DNA from: Pseudosulfitobacter koreensis
Lineage (GTDB): Bacteria; Pseudomonadota; Alphaproteobacteria; Rhodobacterales; Rhodobacteraceae
DNA length: 64,000 bases
Assembly (NCBI RefSeq): GCF_024733015.1
Contig: NZ_JANKJG010000006.1
Coordinates: 124,001-188,000, forward strand
Direction of reading: 5' to 3'
Numbering within the stretch: position 1 is the stretch's first letter; each line of letters opens with the position of its first letter. Shown one piece after another: positions 27,037 to 35,962 of the stretch. The position numbers and the translations under genes were made by a program. A model generated the notes under the pieces. That model was not told the DNA's origin. It did no database searches and saw nothing but the letters and a program-made list of their open reading frames with translations.

Positions 27037-28029
27037 TTATCCCATCGGATGGCGGTGAGCGGCAGAGTAGTTGCCGGTGACATGGTGTTCCAGCTGGCGT
27101 TCGATATCGCCCAGCAGCGACGACGCGCCGAAGCGGAACAAGTCGGGTTGCAGCCAGCGCGCGCCCAGCTCTTCCTTGATCAGGGCAAGGTAGGTGATCG
27201 CGTCCTTCGCCTTGGAAATGCCGCCGGCAGGTTTGTAGCCGACGTGAATGCCCGTCGCCTCGTGATAGTCGCGGATCGCGCGGATCATGGTCAGGCTGAC
27301 GGGCAGGGTGGCGTTCACGCTTTCCTTGCCGGTCGACGTCTTGATGAAATCTGCGCCGGCCATCATGCACACCAGCGAGGCGCGCGCGACGTTGCGCAAG
27401 GTGCCCAGCTCGCCCGTGGCAAGGATCGCCTTGACGTGGGCATCGCCGCAGGCCGCGCGCATTTCGCGCATCTCGTCGTAGAGCGCCTGCCAGTTGCCCT
27501 CAAGCACGTGCCGACGCGAGATGACGATGTCGATCTCGGCGGCCCCGGCGGCGACGCTGCGGCGGATCTCCTCGATGCGCAGATCGAAAGGCGACAGGCC
27601 CGCTGGAAAGCCGGTCGAGACGGCGGCAACCGGAATGCCCGAACCGTCGAGGGCGGCGACGGCGGTTTCGACCATTTCGTGATAGACGCAGACCGCCCCT
27701 GTGGTGATGCCGGTCATGTCCAGGGAAGCCAGAACTTGCGCGTTGACCGGATGGCGTGCCTTGGCGCAGAGGCGGCGGACGCGGGCGGCGGTGTCGTCGC
27801 CGGACAGCGTGGTCAGGTCGATGCAGGTGACCGCCTTGAGCAGCCAGGCGGCCTGATGGTCTTTTTTCACCGAGCGGCGGGCGGGCAAGGTCGCCGCGCG
27901 CCGTTCGATGGCCGAAGTGTTGGCCTGTACCGAGCGGACCCAGTTCATGTCCAGATCCATGCCCGGATTGCGGGCCAGGGTCAGCTGCGGCAGGTGCGCG
28001 TCCTGCGATGTGGTGGCGGGTTGAAGCAT
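27037..28029 (-). CDS. deoC: Deoxyribose-phosphate aldolase
   Basis: A 330-residue class I aldolase that splits 2-deoxyribose 5-phosphate into glyceraldehyde 3-phosphate and acetaldehyde. The Schiff-base lysine is in GADFIKTSTGKES, and earlier family elements are CIDLTTLSGDDT and the internal EIDIVISR strand. It is longer than Escherichia coli DeoC because of an N-terminal extension of about 70 residues, as in the eukaryotic and alphaproteobacterial long form. The ATG at 28029 follows AAGGTGA. Four bases separate it from ALDH16, giving a two-step deoxynucleoside catabolic operon; no deoR is seen. Confidence 0.94.
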   Translation of the reverse strand: MLQPATTSQDAHLPQLTLARNPGMDLDMNWVRSVQANTSAIERRAATLPARRSVKKDHQAAWLLKAVTCIDLTTLSGDDTAARVRRLCAKARHPVNAQVLASLDMTGITTGAVCVYHEMVETAVAALDGSGIPVAAVSTGFPAGLSPFDLRIEEIRRSVAAGAAEIDIVISRRHVLEGNWQALYDEMREMRAACGDAHVKAILATGELGTLRNVARASLVCMMAGADFIKTSTGKESVNATLPVSLTMIRAIRDYHEATGIHVGYKPAGGISKAKDAITYLALIKEELGARWLQPDLFRFGASSLLGDIERQLEHHVTGNYSAAHRHPMG

Positions 28030-28194
28030 GGGGTCACCTTCAAGGGAAACAAGGTCTGAAAACTGGCATGGGCGGGGCCCAAGTGCAAGGTGCGGCGCGG
28101 CGTCAGCCAGTGGGCAAACCGCAGGAGAGCGCCGGGGCGCGCATCGGGCTTTGCCGACCACTTTGGCTGAAAAACAGGCACAATGGGCCGCTTA

Positions 28195-28211
28195 TTGCGA
28201 GCCATTCGCAA
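28195..28211. promoter_or_regulatory. Fur/Mur-like palindrome 1
   Basis: A perfect inverted repeat TTGCGA-N5-TCGCAA, about 40 bases before the start of the metal ABC transporter operon. The TGC...GCA half-site spacing resembles the Mur-responsive (manganese) boxes of alphaproteobacteria. Binding is inferred from the sequence and the target gene. Confidence 0.6.
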
Positions 28212-28225
28212 AAGCCTTGACTTGT

Positions 28226-28240
28226 TGCGAATGATTCTCA
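28226..28240. promoter_or_regulatory. Fur/Mur-like palindrome 2
   Basis: TGCGAAT-G-ATTCTCA, a 7-1-7 inverted repeat with one mismatch, the geometry of a Fur-family box, placed 12 bases before the start codon of the metal-binding protein gene. With palindrome 1 it makes two tandem sites centred about 30 bases apart, roughly three helical turns. Confidence 0.6.
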
Positions 28241-28251
28241 TATTGAAGGGT

Positions 28252-29238
28252 ATGAAACACAAAACACGCAGCTTTGCCCTGTCCCGCCGCGCCGCATTGG
28301 GTGGTCTTGCCGCCCTGACCGCCAGCGCGCTTGCCCTTCCCGCATTTGCCGCCGAACCACTGAACGTGGTGGCCACCACCGGGATGATCGCCGACGTCGC
28401 CCGCCAGATCGGGGGCGATGCCGTCACCGTCAAGGCGCTGATGGGGCCGGGGGTCGATCCTCACTCTTACCGCCAGACCCGCAGCGATATCGTGTCGATG
28501 ACCCGCGCCGACGTGGTCCTGTGGCACGGGTTGTACCTGGAAGCGCAGATGGAGGAGTTCTTTTTCAATCTGGCGCACCAGCGGCCCGTCTTTGCCGTCG
28601 CCGAGGCGCTGCCCAAGGATGTCTTGCTGAGCAATGCGGATTACGAAGACCGCTTTGACCCGCACGTCTGGATGGCGCCCGAACTGTTCATCGGCGTGGT
28701 CATCGAAGTGGGTCGCGTGCTGGGCGAGGCGCGCCCCGAGATGGCAGAAGCCTTCGCCGCGAATGCGCTGGCCTATGCGGATCGCCTGCGGGCGCTGGAT
28801 TCCTATGCCCGCGAGACGCTGGAACAAGTGCCGCAGGAGCAGCGTGTGCTGCTGACCGCACATGACGCCTTCAGCTATTTCGGACGGGCTTACGGCTTCG
28901 AAGTGATGGGCATTCAGGGCATCTCGACCGAAAGCGAGGCGGGGTTGAACCGGATCAGCGCGCTGGTCGACACCATCGTGACGCGCGGGCTGGGGGCGGT
29001 GTTCGTCGAAACCTCGGTCTCGGACCGGAACATGCGCGCGCTGGTCGAAGGGGCCGAGGCGCGTGGCCACCAGGTGCGCATCGGTGGCGAACTTTTCAGC
29101 GACGCGATGGGGCAGGACGGAACCTATGAGGGAACCTATATCGGCATGATAGACCACAACGTGACCACCATCGCCCGCGCCTTGGGCGTCGAGGTTCCGG
29201 CGGGCGGCATGTCGGGGCAATTGAACCAGGGAAGCTGA
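28252..29238 (+). CDS. Metal ABC transporter substrate-binding protein (Mn/Zn family, TroA type)
   Basis: A 328-residue periplasmic metal-binding protein. The signal sequence (1-33) carries SRRAALGG, a Tat-like twin Arg, and ends LPAFAA. Metal ligands of cluster A-I proteins are visible: His71 (GVDPHSY), His138 (DPHVWM), the TAHDAFSYFGRAYG element (third His) and a late Asp in ETSVSDRNM. Having His rather than Glu at the third site is closer to TroA than to SitA/PsaA, so Mn, Zn or both are possible. Two Fur/Mur-like palindromes precede it. First gene of a four-gene import operon. Confidence 0.9.
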   Translation: MKHKTRSFALSRRAALGGLAALTASALALPAFAAEPLNVVATTGMIADVARQIGGDAVTVKALMGPGVDPHSYRQTRSDIVSMTRADVVLWHGLYLEAQMEEFFFNLAHQRPVFAVAEALPKDVLLSNADYEDRFDPHVWMAPELFIGVVIEVGRVLGEARPEMAEAFAANALAYADRLRALDSYARETLEQVPQEQRVLLTAHDAFSYFGRAYGFEVMGIQGISTESEAGLNRISALVDTIVTRGLGAVFVETSVSDRNMRALVEGAEARGHQVRIGGELFSDAMGQDGTYEGTYIGMIDHNVTTIARALGVEVPAGGMSGQLNQGS

Positions 29239-29241
29239 GCC

Positions 29242-30063
29242 ATGAACCTCAAACTTGCACGCGACAACGGTGCCGCAACCGACGCCGAACGGCGACTGGC
29301 AAGCCCGCTGGCGGTGCGCGGGCTGACGGTATCCTATGGGCAAAAGCCTGCCGTTTTCTCGGTGGACATGACGGTGCGGGCCGGGCACATGACAGCGATC
29401 ATCGGGCCGAACGGGGCGGGCAAATCGACCTTGCTCAAGGCCGCGCTGGGTATTCTGAAACCGCTTGCGGGCACGGTCACCGTGCTGGGCCAGCCGGTTG
29501 CCTGGCGGCGCGATCACATCGCCTATGTGCCGCAGCGCGCCAGTGTCGATTGGGATTTTCCGACCCGCGTGATCGACGTGGTGCTGATGGGCATGTACGG
29601 GCAGCTGGGTCTGCTGGGCCGCGTCCGCCCCAGGCACCGCGCGCAGGCGATGGACTGTCTGGAACGTGTCGGCATGGCCGATTTCGCCACCCGCCAGATC
29701 GGGCAGTTGTCCGGTGGCCAGCAGCAGCGTGTCTTTCTGGCGCGGGCGCTGGCGCAGGGCGCTGATCTTTACCTTCTGGACGAACCCTTTGCCGGGGTCG
29801 ATGCCGCGACCGAGCAAGCGATCATCACCGTGCTCAAAGGGTTGCGGGATGCAGGCAAGACTGTGGTGGCCGTGCATCATGACCTGAGTACAGTGCGCGA
29901 TTATTTCGACGATGTGTTCCTGATCAACACCCAGGCCGTGGCCGAAGGGCCGGTCGAGACGACGTTCACCCAGGAGAACCTGCAGACCGCTTACGGTGGA
30001 CGGCTGGCGGGCGCGCAGATGGATGCGCTGGCCGAAACGCTGTCTGGGACATCCGCCCGATGA
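29242..30063 (+). CDS. Metal ABC transporter ATP-binding protein
   Basis: A 273-residue ATPase of the Mn/Zn importer. Walker A GPNGAGKST (about residues 54-62), signature LSGGQQQRVFLARAL (about 155-169), Walker B LYLLDEPFAG and switch His in AVHHDLSTV. Three bases separate it from the binding protein gene and it overlaps the next permease gene by four bases. Confidence 0.94.
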   Translation: MNLKLARDNGAATDAERRLASPLAVRGLTVSYGQKPAVFSVDMTVRAGHMTAIIGPNGAGKSTLLKAALGILKPLAGTVTVLGQPVAWRRDHIAYVPQRASVDWDFPTRVIDVVLMGMYGQLGLLGRVRPRHRAQAMDCLERVGMADFATRQIGQLSGGQQQRVFLARALAQGADLYLLDEPFAGVDAATEQAIITVLKGLRDAGKTVVAVHHDLSTVRDYFDDVFLINTQAVAEGPVETTFTQENLQTAYGGRLAGAQMDALAETLSGTSAR

Positions 30064-31265
30064 TCTGGGAGGCGCTTACCCTCGGGCTGGGCTACAACGC
30101 CACGCTGGTGACCTTGGGCGCGGCTATTCTGGGCATCGCCGCTGGGGTAGGCGGGTCATTCCTGTTCCTGCGCAAACGTGCGCTGGTCAGCGACGCGATC
30201 AGCCATGCGACCCTGCCCGGTGTCGGGCTGGCCTTTGTGGTGATGGTGGCGCTGGGCGGTGACGGGCGCAATCTGGTCGGCCTGCTGGCGGGTGGAGCCG
30301 TCTCGGCGGCCATCGGGCTGCTGTGCGTGAACTGGCTGACCACCCGCACGCGGCTGGCCGAGGATGCGGCGATCGGCGCTGTCCTGTCGGTGTTCTTCGG
30401 CTTTGGCGTCGTGGTGCTGACCTATATCCAGACCATGAGCAGCGGACGGCAGGCAGGGCTTGAAGGGTTCCTGCTGGGCTCGACCGCCGGGATGCTGCAA
30501 AGCGATGCGCTGGTGCTGGCGCTGGCGGCGGCGCTGACGCTGGCGCTGGTGCTGATCCTGCGGCGTCCGCTGACGCTGGTGGCCTTCGATCCCGATTTTG
30601 CCCGCGCGACGGGACGCGACGTGAACCGCATTGACCTTGCGATGATGGGCATCGTCATGGCTGTGACCGTCGTGGGGCTGAAGATCGTGGGGCTGATCCT
30701 GATCGTGGCGCTGCTGATCATCCCGCCGGTCACCGCGCGGTTCTGGACCGAACGGGTTGACCGTGTCCTGCTGGGCGCGGGCATCGTTGGCGGGCTGTCG
30801 GGCTATATCGGTGCCGCGATCTCGGCGGCGGTGCCGGATGTGCCGACGGGGCCGATCATCGTGCTGGTCGGCGCTGCGCTGTTCCTGATCTCGATGATGT
30901 GCGCGCCGGGGCGTGGTGTCCTGTCGTCGGTGCTGCAGCACCGCCAGTATCAGCGCCGGGTGCATCTACGGCAGGGCTTGCTGGCGCTGGCGCAGGGCCA
31001 GCCGATTTACGAGCGTCTGACAAGGCGTCTGATGGAGCAGCGCGGACTGATACGCGGCGACGGTGTGGCGACCGAAGAGGGGCGCGCCCACGCGGCGCGC
31101 GCGTTGCTGGACGAGGCGCGTTGGCATGTGGTGCGCAACGATCAGGCCTATGCCGCTGCCGCACAACGCTATGATGGGCTGACCGAAATGCAAAAGGTGC
31201 TGACCCCTGACCAGATCCGGGACATCGACGCGCGCCTGCCCGCGCCGCAGGTGATGATGCCATGA
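30060..31265 (+). CDS. Metal ABC transporter permease with C-terminal winged-helix-like domain
   Basis: A 401-residue ABC-3 family inner-membrane permease. Residues about 1-280 hold eight or nine helices, including SDAISHATLPGVGLAF and the GLKIVGLILIVALLIIPPVTAR gate region. Beyond the last helix is an extra cytoplasmic domain of about 115 residues (RRVHLRQGLLALAQG through GVATEEGRAHAARALL...), which looks like the DtxR-type winged helix found fused to some TroC/MntC permeases. Its role, perhaps metal sensing, is unknown. Four-base overlaps on both sides. Confidence 0.9.
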   Translation: MIWEALTLGLGYNATLVTLGAAILGIAAGVGGSFLFLRKRALVSDAISHATLPGVGLAFVVMVALGGDGRNLVGLLAGGAVSAAIGLLCVNWLTTRTRLAEDAAIGAVLSVFFGFGVVVLTYIQTMSSGRQAGLEGFLLGSTAGMLQSDALVLALAAALTLALVLILRRPLTLVAFDPDFARATGRDVNRIDLAMMGIVMAVTVVGLKIVGLILIVALLIIPPVTARFWTERVDRVLLGAGIVGGLSGYIGAAISAAVPDVPTGPIIVLVGAALFLISMMCAPGRGVLSSVLQHRQYQRRVHLRQGLLALAQGQPIYERLTRRLMEQRGLIRGDGVATEEGRAHAARALLDEARWHVVRNDQAYAAAAQRYDGLTEMQKVLTPDQIRDIDARLPAPQVMMP

Positions 31266-32167
31266 GCGGTTCCGAATTTGTCCCGCTGTCCCTGGTACCG
31301 ATGCTGATCGGTGTCTGCGTCGCCGTGGCCTGTGCGCTGCCGGGGAACTTCCTGCTGCTGCGGCGGCAGGCCTTGATCGGCGATGCGATCAGCCACGTGG
31401 TTCTGCCGGGGATCGTGGTGGCGTTTCTGCTGACCGGGATCGTGGCCAGCCTGCCCATGCTGCTGGGGGCTGCGGGTGCCGCACTGGTGGCCGTCGCGGC
31501 AATCGAGGCGATCCGGCGGCTGGGCAAGATCGAGCCGGGCGCGGCGATGGGTGTCGTCTTTACCACCATGTTCGCGGGCGGTGTGCTGCTGCTGGAAATG
31601 TCGGACACATCTGCCGTGCATCTGGACGTGGAACACGCGCTGTACGGCAATCTGGAAAGCCTGATCTGGCTGGACGCGACGGGCTGGTCGTCGCTTTGGG
31701 ACCCGCAGGCGCTGGCCTATTTGCCGGTCGAACTGCCACGGATGGCGGGCGCGCTGGGTCTGGTCGCGCTGTTCATCGCGGTGTTCTGGCGGCCCCTGAA
31801 AATCTCGACCTTCGACGAGGGGTTTGCCCGCACCATGGGTATGCAAACCGGGCCCCTGGGTCTGGCGCTGGTGGTCGTCGCGGCGATTGCGGCGGTGGCG
31901 GCGTTTGACGCGGTGGGCAGTATAATCGTGATCGCGATGTTCATCTGTCCGCCTGCCGCCGCGCGGCTGATGACCAACCGGCTGGAGACGCAGGTGGCCT
32001 GGTCGGTGGTCTTTGCGACCGTCGCTGCGGTGGCGGGTTACGTGCTGGCAGGCTACGGCCCGCTTTGGCTGGGCGCTGCGGATTCGGTCAGCGCCGCAGG
32101 GATGATCGCCACGGTGTCGGGCGTGCTGGTTGCAGGTGCTGCCCTGATGGGGCCGGCGCGCCGTTAA
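31262..32167 (+). CDS. Metal ABC transporter permease
   Basis: A 301-residue ABC-3 permease, the second membrane subunit of the metal importer. Conserved blocks: RRQALIGDAISHVVLPGIVVAF (starting near residue 34; shown here from several segments) and AFDAVGSIIVIAMFICPPAAAR. About eight helices and no C-terminal extension, unlike its partner. ATGA overlap with the preceding permease gene. The operon ends 12 bases before the convergent HIU hydrolase stop. Confidence 0.92.
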   Translation: MSGSEFVPLSLVPMLIGVCVAVACALPGNFLLLRRQALIGDAISHVVLPGIVVAFLLTGIVASLPMLLGAAGAALVAVAAIEAIRRLGKIEPGAAMGVVFTTMFAGGVLLLEMSDTSAVHLDVEHALYGNLESLIWLDATGWSSLWDPQALAYLPVELPRMAGALGLVALFIAVFWRPLKISTFDEGFARTMGMQTGPLGLALVVVAAIAAVAAFDAVGSIIVIAMFICPPAAARLMTNRLETQVAWSVVFATVAAVAGYVLAGYGPLWLGAADSVSAAGMIATVSGVLVAGAALMGPARR

Positions 32168-32178
32168 CTGGCGCGGTG

Positions 32179-32538
32179 TCAGCTGCCGCGATAGGTCGAA
32201 TAGCCGAAGGGCGACAGCAACAGTGGCACGTGGTAATGCGCGTCGACGTCCGAGATGCCGAACCGGATCGGGATACGGTTGAGGAAACGGGGGTGCTCAG
32301 CGGGCACGCCAATGCTGTCGAAATAGTCGCCCGCTTCGAATTCCAATTCGTACTGGCCCTCGCGGAAGCCTTCGGCGGGCAGGATGTGGCTGTCGGTGCG
32401 GCCATCGGCATTGGTGACCATATGCGACACCTTGACCTTGGCTGTTGCCTCGAAGCGATAGAGCGTGATGGACAGACCGGCGGCGGGTTTGCCGGTGCTG
32501 GTGTCCAGAACATGCGTTGTCAGATATCCCGATGCCAT
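32179..32538 (-). CDS. uraH: 5-hydroxyisourate hydrolase (transthyretin-like)
   Basis: A 119-residue enzyme of urate breakdown that hydrolyses 5-hydroxyisourate to OHCU. The N-terminal TTHVLDTSTGKPA and the C-terminal tetrapeptide YRGS are diagnostic and distinguish the enzyme from transthyretin; HYHVPLLLSPFGYSTYRGS carries the catalytic His and Arg. No signal peptide, so cytoplasmic. The ATG at 32538 is the family start; the frame is open a long way upstream only because it lies opposite the aminotransferase gene. No other urate gene is adjacent. Confidence 0.95.
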   Translation of the reverse strand: MASGYLTTHVLDTSTGKPAAGLSITLYRFEATAKVKVSHMVTNADGRTDSHILPAEGFREGQYELEFEAGDYFDSIGVPAEHPRFLNRIPIRFGISDVDAHYHVPLLLSPFGYSTYRGS

Positions 32539-32685
32539 TGCGTCTTCTCCTGTCTTTTGCACAGATTGACCACAGCGGCGTCCGAAGCGCAAAAGGATTT
32601 CGCCCCCCGTTCGGGCGACAGTCGGCTTGCCCCCTGTGGCGTTTCGTGGCTGACTTGGCGCGAACACGAACCGGAGGGCCACGCC

Positions 32686-34035
32686 ATGAAAGACGACAAT
32701 TTCCTGCGCGCCAACAATGCGCGCCACATGTTTCATCCGATGGGCCACCCCGGCGACGCGCTGGCCCATGCGCCGACGATCATCACCAAGGCAGAAAATT
32801 CGTCGATCACCGACATTGACGGGCACCAGACGGTGGATGCCGTGGGCGGGCTCTGGTGCGTGAATCTCGGCTATTCCAACAACGTGGTGAAAGAGGCGAT
32901 TGCCAAGCAGCTTTACGATCTGCCCTATTATTCGGCCTTTGCGGGCACGTCGAACCCGGCGGCTATCGAAGCCAGCTATGCCGTGCGCGAATTCTTTGAG
33001 GACGACGGCATCGGCCGCGTCTTCTTCACTTCGGGCGGGTCTGACAGCGTGGAAACCTGCCTGCGGCTGGCGCGGCAATACCACCGCATCAAGGGGGAGC
33101 CGGGGCGGACCAAGTTCCTGAGCCTGAAAAAAGGCTATCACGGCACCCATTTTGGGGGTGCGTCGGTCAACGGCAATAACCGCTTCCGGGTCAATTACGA
33201 GCCGCTGATGCCGGGCTGTTTCCACCTTCCTGCGCCCTATACCTATCGCAACCCCTACGGCGAGACCGATCCGGTGTTTCTGGCGCAGAACATCGCCGCC
33301 GCGATGGAGGACGAGATATTGTTTCAGGGCGCGGGCAGCATCGCGGCCTTCATCATGGAGCCGATCCAGGGCGCAGGTGGTGTGATCGTGCCCGACGCCA
33401 GCTTCATGAGCCTGATGCGCGAAATCTGCGACCGACATGGCATCCTGCTGATCGCGGATGAGGTGATCACCGGGTTCGGGCGCACCGGCGATTGGTCGGG
33501 CAGCCGCCATTGGGGCGTCAAACCGGACATGATGTGCACGGCCAAGGGCATCACTTCGGGTTATTTTCCCGTCGGCGCAGCGCTGCTGAGCGAAGAGGTG
33601 GCACAGGTGTTCGAAACGGCGGACGAGACCGGTGCCATCTACCACGGCTATACCTATTCGGCCCATCCGGTGGGGGCTGCAGCCGTCACCGCCTGCCTGT
33701 CGGAAACGCTGCGGCTGGACACAAGGACCAATGCGGCGGCGCGGGGCACCCAACTGTACGAGGGGATGCTGAAACTGGCCGAGAAATACGATTTCATCGG
33801 TGACGTGCGCGGCGGTCACGGGCTGATGACCGGGGTGGAGCTGGTCAGCGAGACGATCAACAAGACACCGATGGACATGGAGACGATGAAACGCGTCCAC
33901 AAAACCGCCTATGACAACGGCGCGATGGTGCGTCTGGGGGGCAACAATATCCTGATGTCACCGCCGTTGATCATCACCGAGGCCGAGGTCGATCAGGTGA
34001 TTTCCGCGCTGGACAAGGGCTTTGCCGAGGCCTGA
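32686..34035 (+). CDS. Class III (omega-type) aminotransferase
   Basis: A 449-residue PLP-dependent transaminase. Landmarks: HPMGHPGDALAHAP near the N-terminus, FTSGGSDSVETCLRLARQY (phosphate cup), IADEVITGFGRTGDWSG with the cofactor Asp, and the PLP lysine in MCTAKGITSGYFPVGA. It resembles beta-alanine/taurine:pyruvate type transaminases, but the amino donor cannot be settled by eye. The ATG at 32686 follows CGGAGGG and begins where family proteins begin. Confidence 0.9.
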   Translation: MKDDNFLRANNARHMFHPMGHPGDALAHAPTIITKAENSSITDIDGHQTVDAVGGLWCVNLGYSNNVVKEAIAKQLYDLPYYSAFAGTSNPAAIEASYAVREFFEDDGIGRVFFTSGGSDSVETCLRLARQYHRIKGEPGRTKFLSLKKGYHGTHFGGASVNGNNRFRVNYEPLMPGCFHLPAPYTYRNPYGETDPVFLAQNIAAAMEDEILFQGAGSIAAFIMEPIQGAGGVIVPDASFMSLMREICDRHGILLIADEVITGFGRTGDWSGSRHWGVKPDMMCTAKGITSGYFPVGAALLSEEVAQVFETADETGAIYHGYTYSAHPVGAAAVTACLSETLRLDTRTNAAARGTQLYEGMLKLAEKYDFIGDVRGGHGLMTGVELVSETINKTPMDMETMKRVHKTAYDNGAMVRLGGNNILMSPPLIITEAEVDQVISALDKGFAEA

Positions 34036-34111
34036 AGCGCTGGGAATGGCCCGTGGATAACTCGGGCTTCGCGCTTTTAGAATCGGCGCGTGGCGTGCTA
34101 GATATGGCGTC

Positions 34112-35962
34112 ATGGCCATACCAGACAACAATATCAGCGATCTGCGCCCCGTGATCCGACAGTTGGACGAGGGCGCGATCAACCGCATTGCCGCGGGCGA
34201 GGTGGTCGAGCGCCCCGCCTCTGCGGTCAAGGAGTTGGTCGAGAACGCGCTGGACGCGGGCGCGCGGCGTGTGACCATCGACATCGCCGACGGTGGCAAG
34301 ACGCTGATCCGCGTCACCGATGACGGGTGCGGGATCGCGGGCCACGATCTGGCGCTGGCGCTGAGCCGCCATGCCACGTCCAAGATCGACGGTTCGGACC
34401 TTTTGAACATCCACACCTTCGGCTTTCGCGGCGAGGCCTTGCCCAGCCTGGGCGCCGTGGGACGGCTGAGCATTTCAAGCCGGGTGCCCGGTGCCGATGC
34501 GTATCAGATCAAGGTCGAGGGGGGCGCGATGGGCACTGTCCGCCCCGTGGCGCTGAATGCGGGCACGGTCGTCACGTTGGGCGATCTGTTCTATGCCACA
34601 CCCGCGCGGCTGAAGTTCATGCGCACCGACCGTGCCGAGGCGCAGGCGATCACCGACATCATCAAGCGGCTGGCGATGGCAGAACCTTTCGTGCGATTCG
34701 AGTTGCGCGATATCTCCAACGACAGCCCGCGCACGGTGTTCGTCGCCGAGGCGCAGTCGGGCGATATGTTCGACGCGCTGCACGGGCGGCTGGCGACGGT
34801 TCTGGGCCGTGAATTTGCCGACAATGCACTGGCGATTGATGCCGAGCGGGACGGGCTGCACCTGACGGGCTATGCAGCGTTGCCGACATATTCACGCGGG
34901 TCTGCCGTGGCGCAGTACCTCTTCGTCAACGGGCGTCCCGTGCGTGACAAGCTGTTGGTGGGCGCGCTGCGTGGGGCCTATTTCGATTTCCTGAGCCGTG
35001 ACAGGCATCCGGCGGCGGCGTTGTTTCTGGACTGCGATCCGACGCTGGTCGATGTGAACGTGCATCCCGCGAAATCCGAGGTGCGGTTTCGTGATCCGGC
35101 TTTGGCGCGTGGGCTGATCGTGTCGGCGCTGCGTCATGCGCTGGCGGGGGCGGGGCACCGTGCGTCATCGACCGTGGCGGGCGGCGTGATCGAGGCGATG
35201 CAGCCCGAGCGGACCGGTGCGGATGTCAGCGTACCGCGTGTCTACCAGATGGACCGGCCCAGCCTGGGTCTGCGGGCGTCGCCCTATCAAACGCCGCAGC
35301 ACGGCGGCTTTGCCGAGATGGCGCGCGATTACAGCGGGCAGGTGGCAGCACCTGCGCCCGTGCAGGACGGCGATCCGCACGATTTGCCGCTGGGCACCGC
35401 GCGCGGGCAGGTGCACGAGAATTACATCATCGCGCAGACCGCCAGCGGCATGGTCATCGTCGATCAGCACGCCGCACACGAGCGTCTGGTCTACGAAAAG
35501 CTGAAACGCCAGATGGCCGACAACGGCGTGGCGGCGCAGGCATTGCTGATCCCCGAGATCGTCGAGCTGAGCGAGGGCGATTGCGCGCGTCTGCTGGAAC
35601 TGGCGGATGATCTGGCGCGGCTGGGCCTGGGGATCGAGGCCTTTGGCGGCGGGGCCATCGCCGTGCGCGAAACGCCCGCGATCCTGGGCGAGGTCAATGC
35701 CGAGGCGATGATCAAGGATATTCTGGACGAGCTGGACGACATGGGCAGCAGCCAGACCGTACAGGCGCGGATCGAGGCTATTCTCAGTCGCGTTGCCTGT
35801 CACGGGTCGATCCGGTCGGGGCGCTGGATGCGCGCCGAAGAGATGAACGCGCTCTTGCGCGAGATGGAGGCGACACCGCATTCGGGACAGTGCAACCACG
35901 GGCGGCCCACCTACGTCGAGTTGAAGCTGGCCGATATCGAACGGCTTTTCGGGCGCACATGA
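34112..35962 (+). CDS. mutL: DNA mismatch repair protein MutL
   Basis: A 616-residue GHKL ATPase that couples mismatch recognition to strand removal. ATPase motifs: [20 protein letters not shown] (about 25-44), [14 protein letters not shown] and RGEALPS. The C-terminal domain carries [12 protein letters not shown], which fits the DQHA(X)2E(X)4E nuclease motif, plus ACHGSIRSG and QCNHGRPT, so this MutL should nick DNA itself, as in bacteria without MutH. The stop overlaps the rmuC start (ATGA). Confidence 0.96.
   Translation: MAIPDNNISDLRPVIRQLDEGAINRIAAGEVVERPASAVKELVENALDAGARRVTIDIADGGKTLIRVTDDGCGIAGHDLALALSRHATSKIDGSDLLNIHTFGFRGEALPSLGAVGRLSISSRVPGADAYQIKVEGGAMGTVRPVALNAGTVVTLGDLFYATPARLKFMRTDRAEAQAITDIIKRLAMAEPFVRFELRDISNDSPRTVFVAEAQSGDMFDALHGRLATVLGREFADNALAIDAERDGLHLTGYAALPTYSRGSAVAQYLFVNGRPVRDKLLVGALRGAYFDFLSRDRHPAAALFLDCDPTLVDVNVHPAKSEVRFRDPALARGLIVSALRHALAGAGHRASSTVAGGVIEAMQPERTGADVSVPRVYQMDRPSLGLRASPYQTPQHGGFAEMARDYSGQVAAPAPVQDGDPHDLPLGTARGQVHENYIIAQTASGMVIVDQHAAHERLVYEKLKRQMADNGVAAQALLIPEIVELSEGDCARLLELADDLARLGLGIEAFGGGAIAVRETPAILGEVNAEAMIKDILDELDDMGSSQTVQARIEAILSRVACHGSIRSGRWMRAEEMNALLREMEATPHSGQCNHGRPTYVELKLADIERLFGRT

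Noticed and set aside
28192-29880. A 562-codon open frame opposite the metal-binding protein and ATPase genes
   Set aside because: Covers two well-supported genes on the other strand and translates to His/Gln-rich low-complexity sequence.
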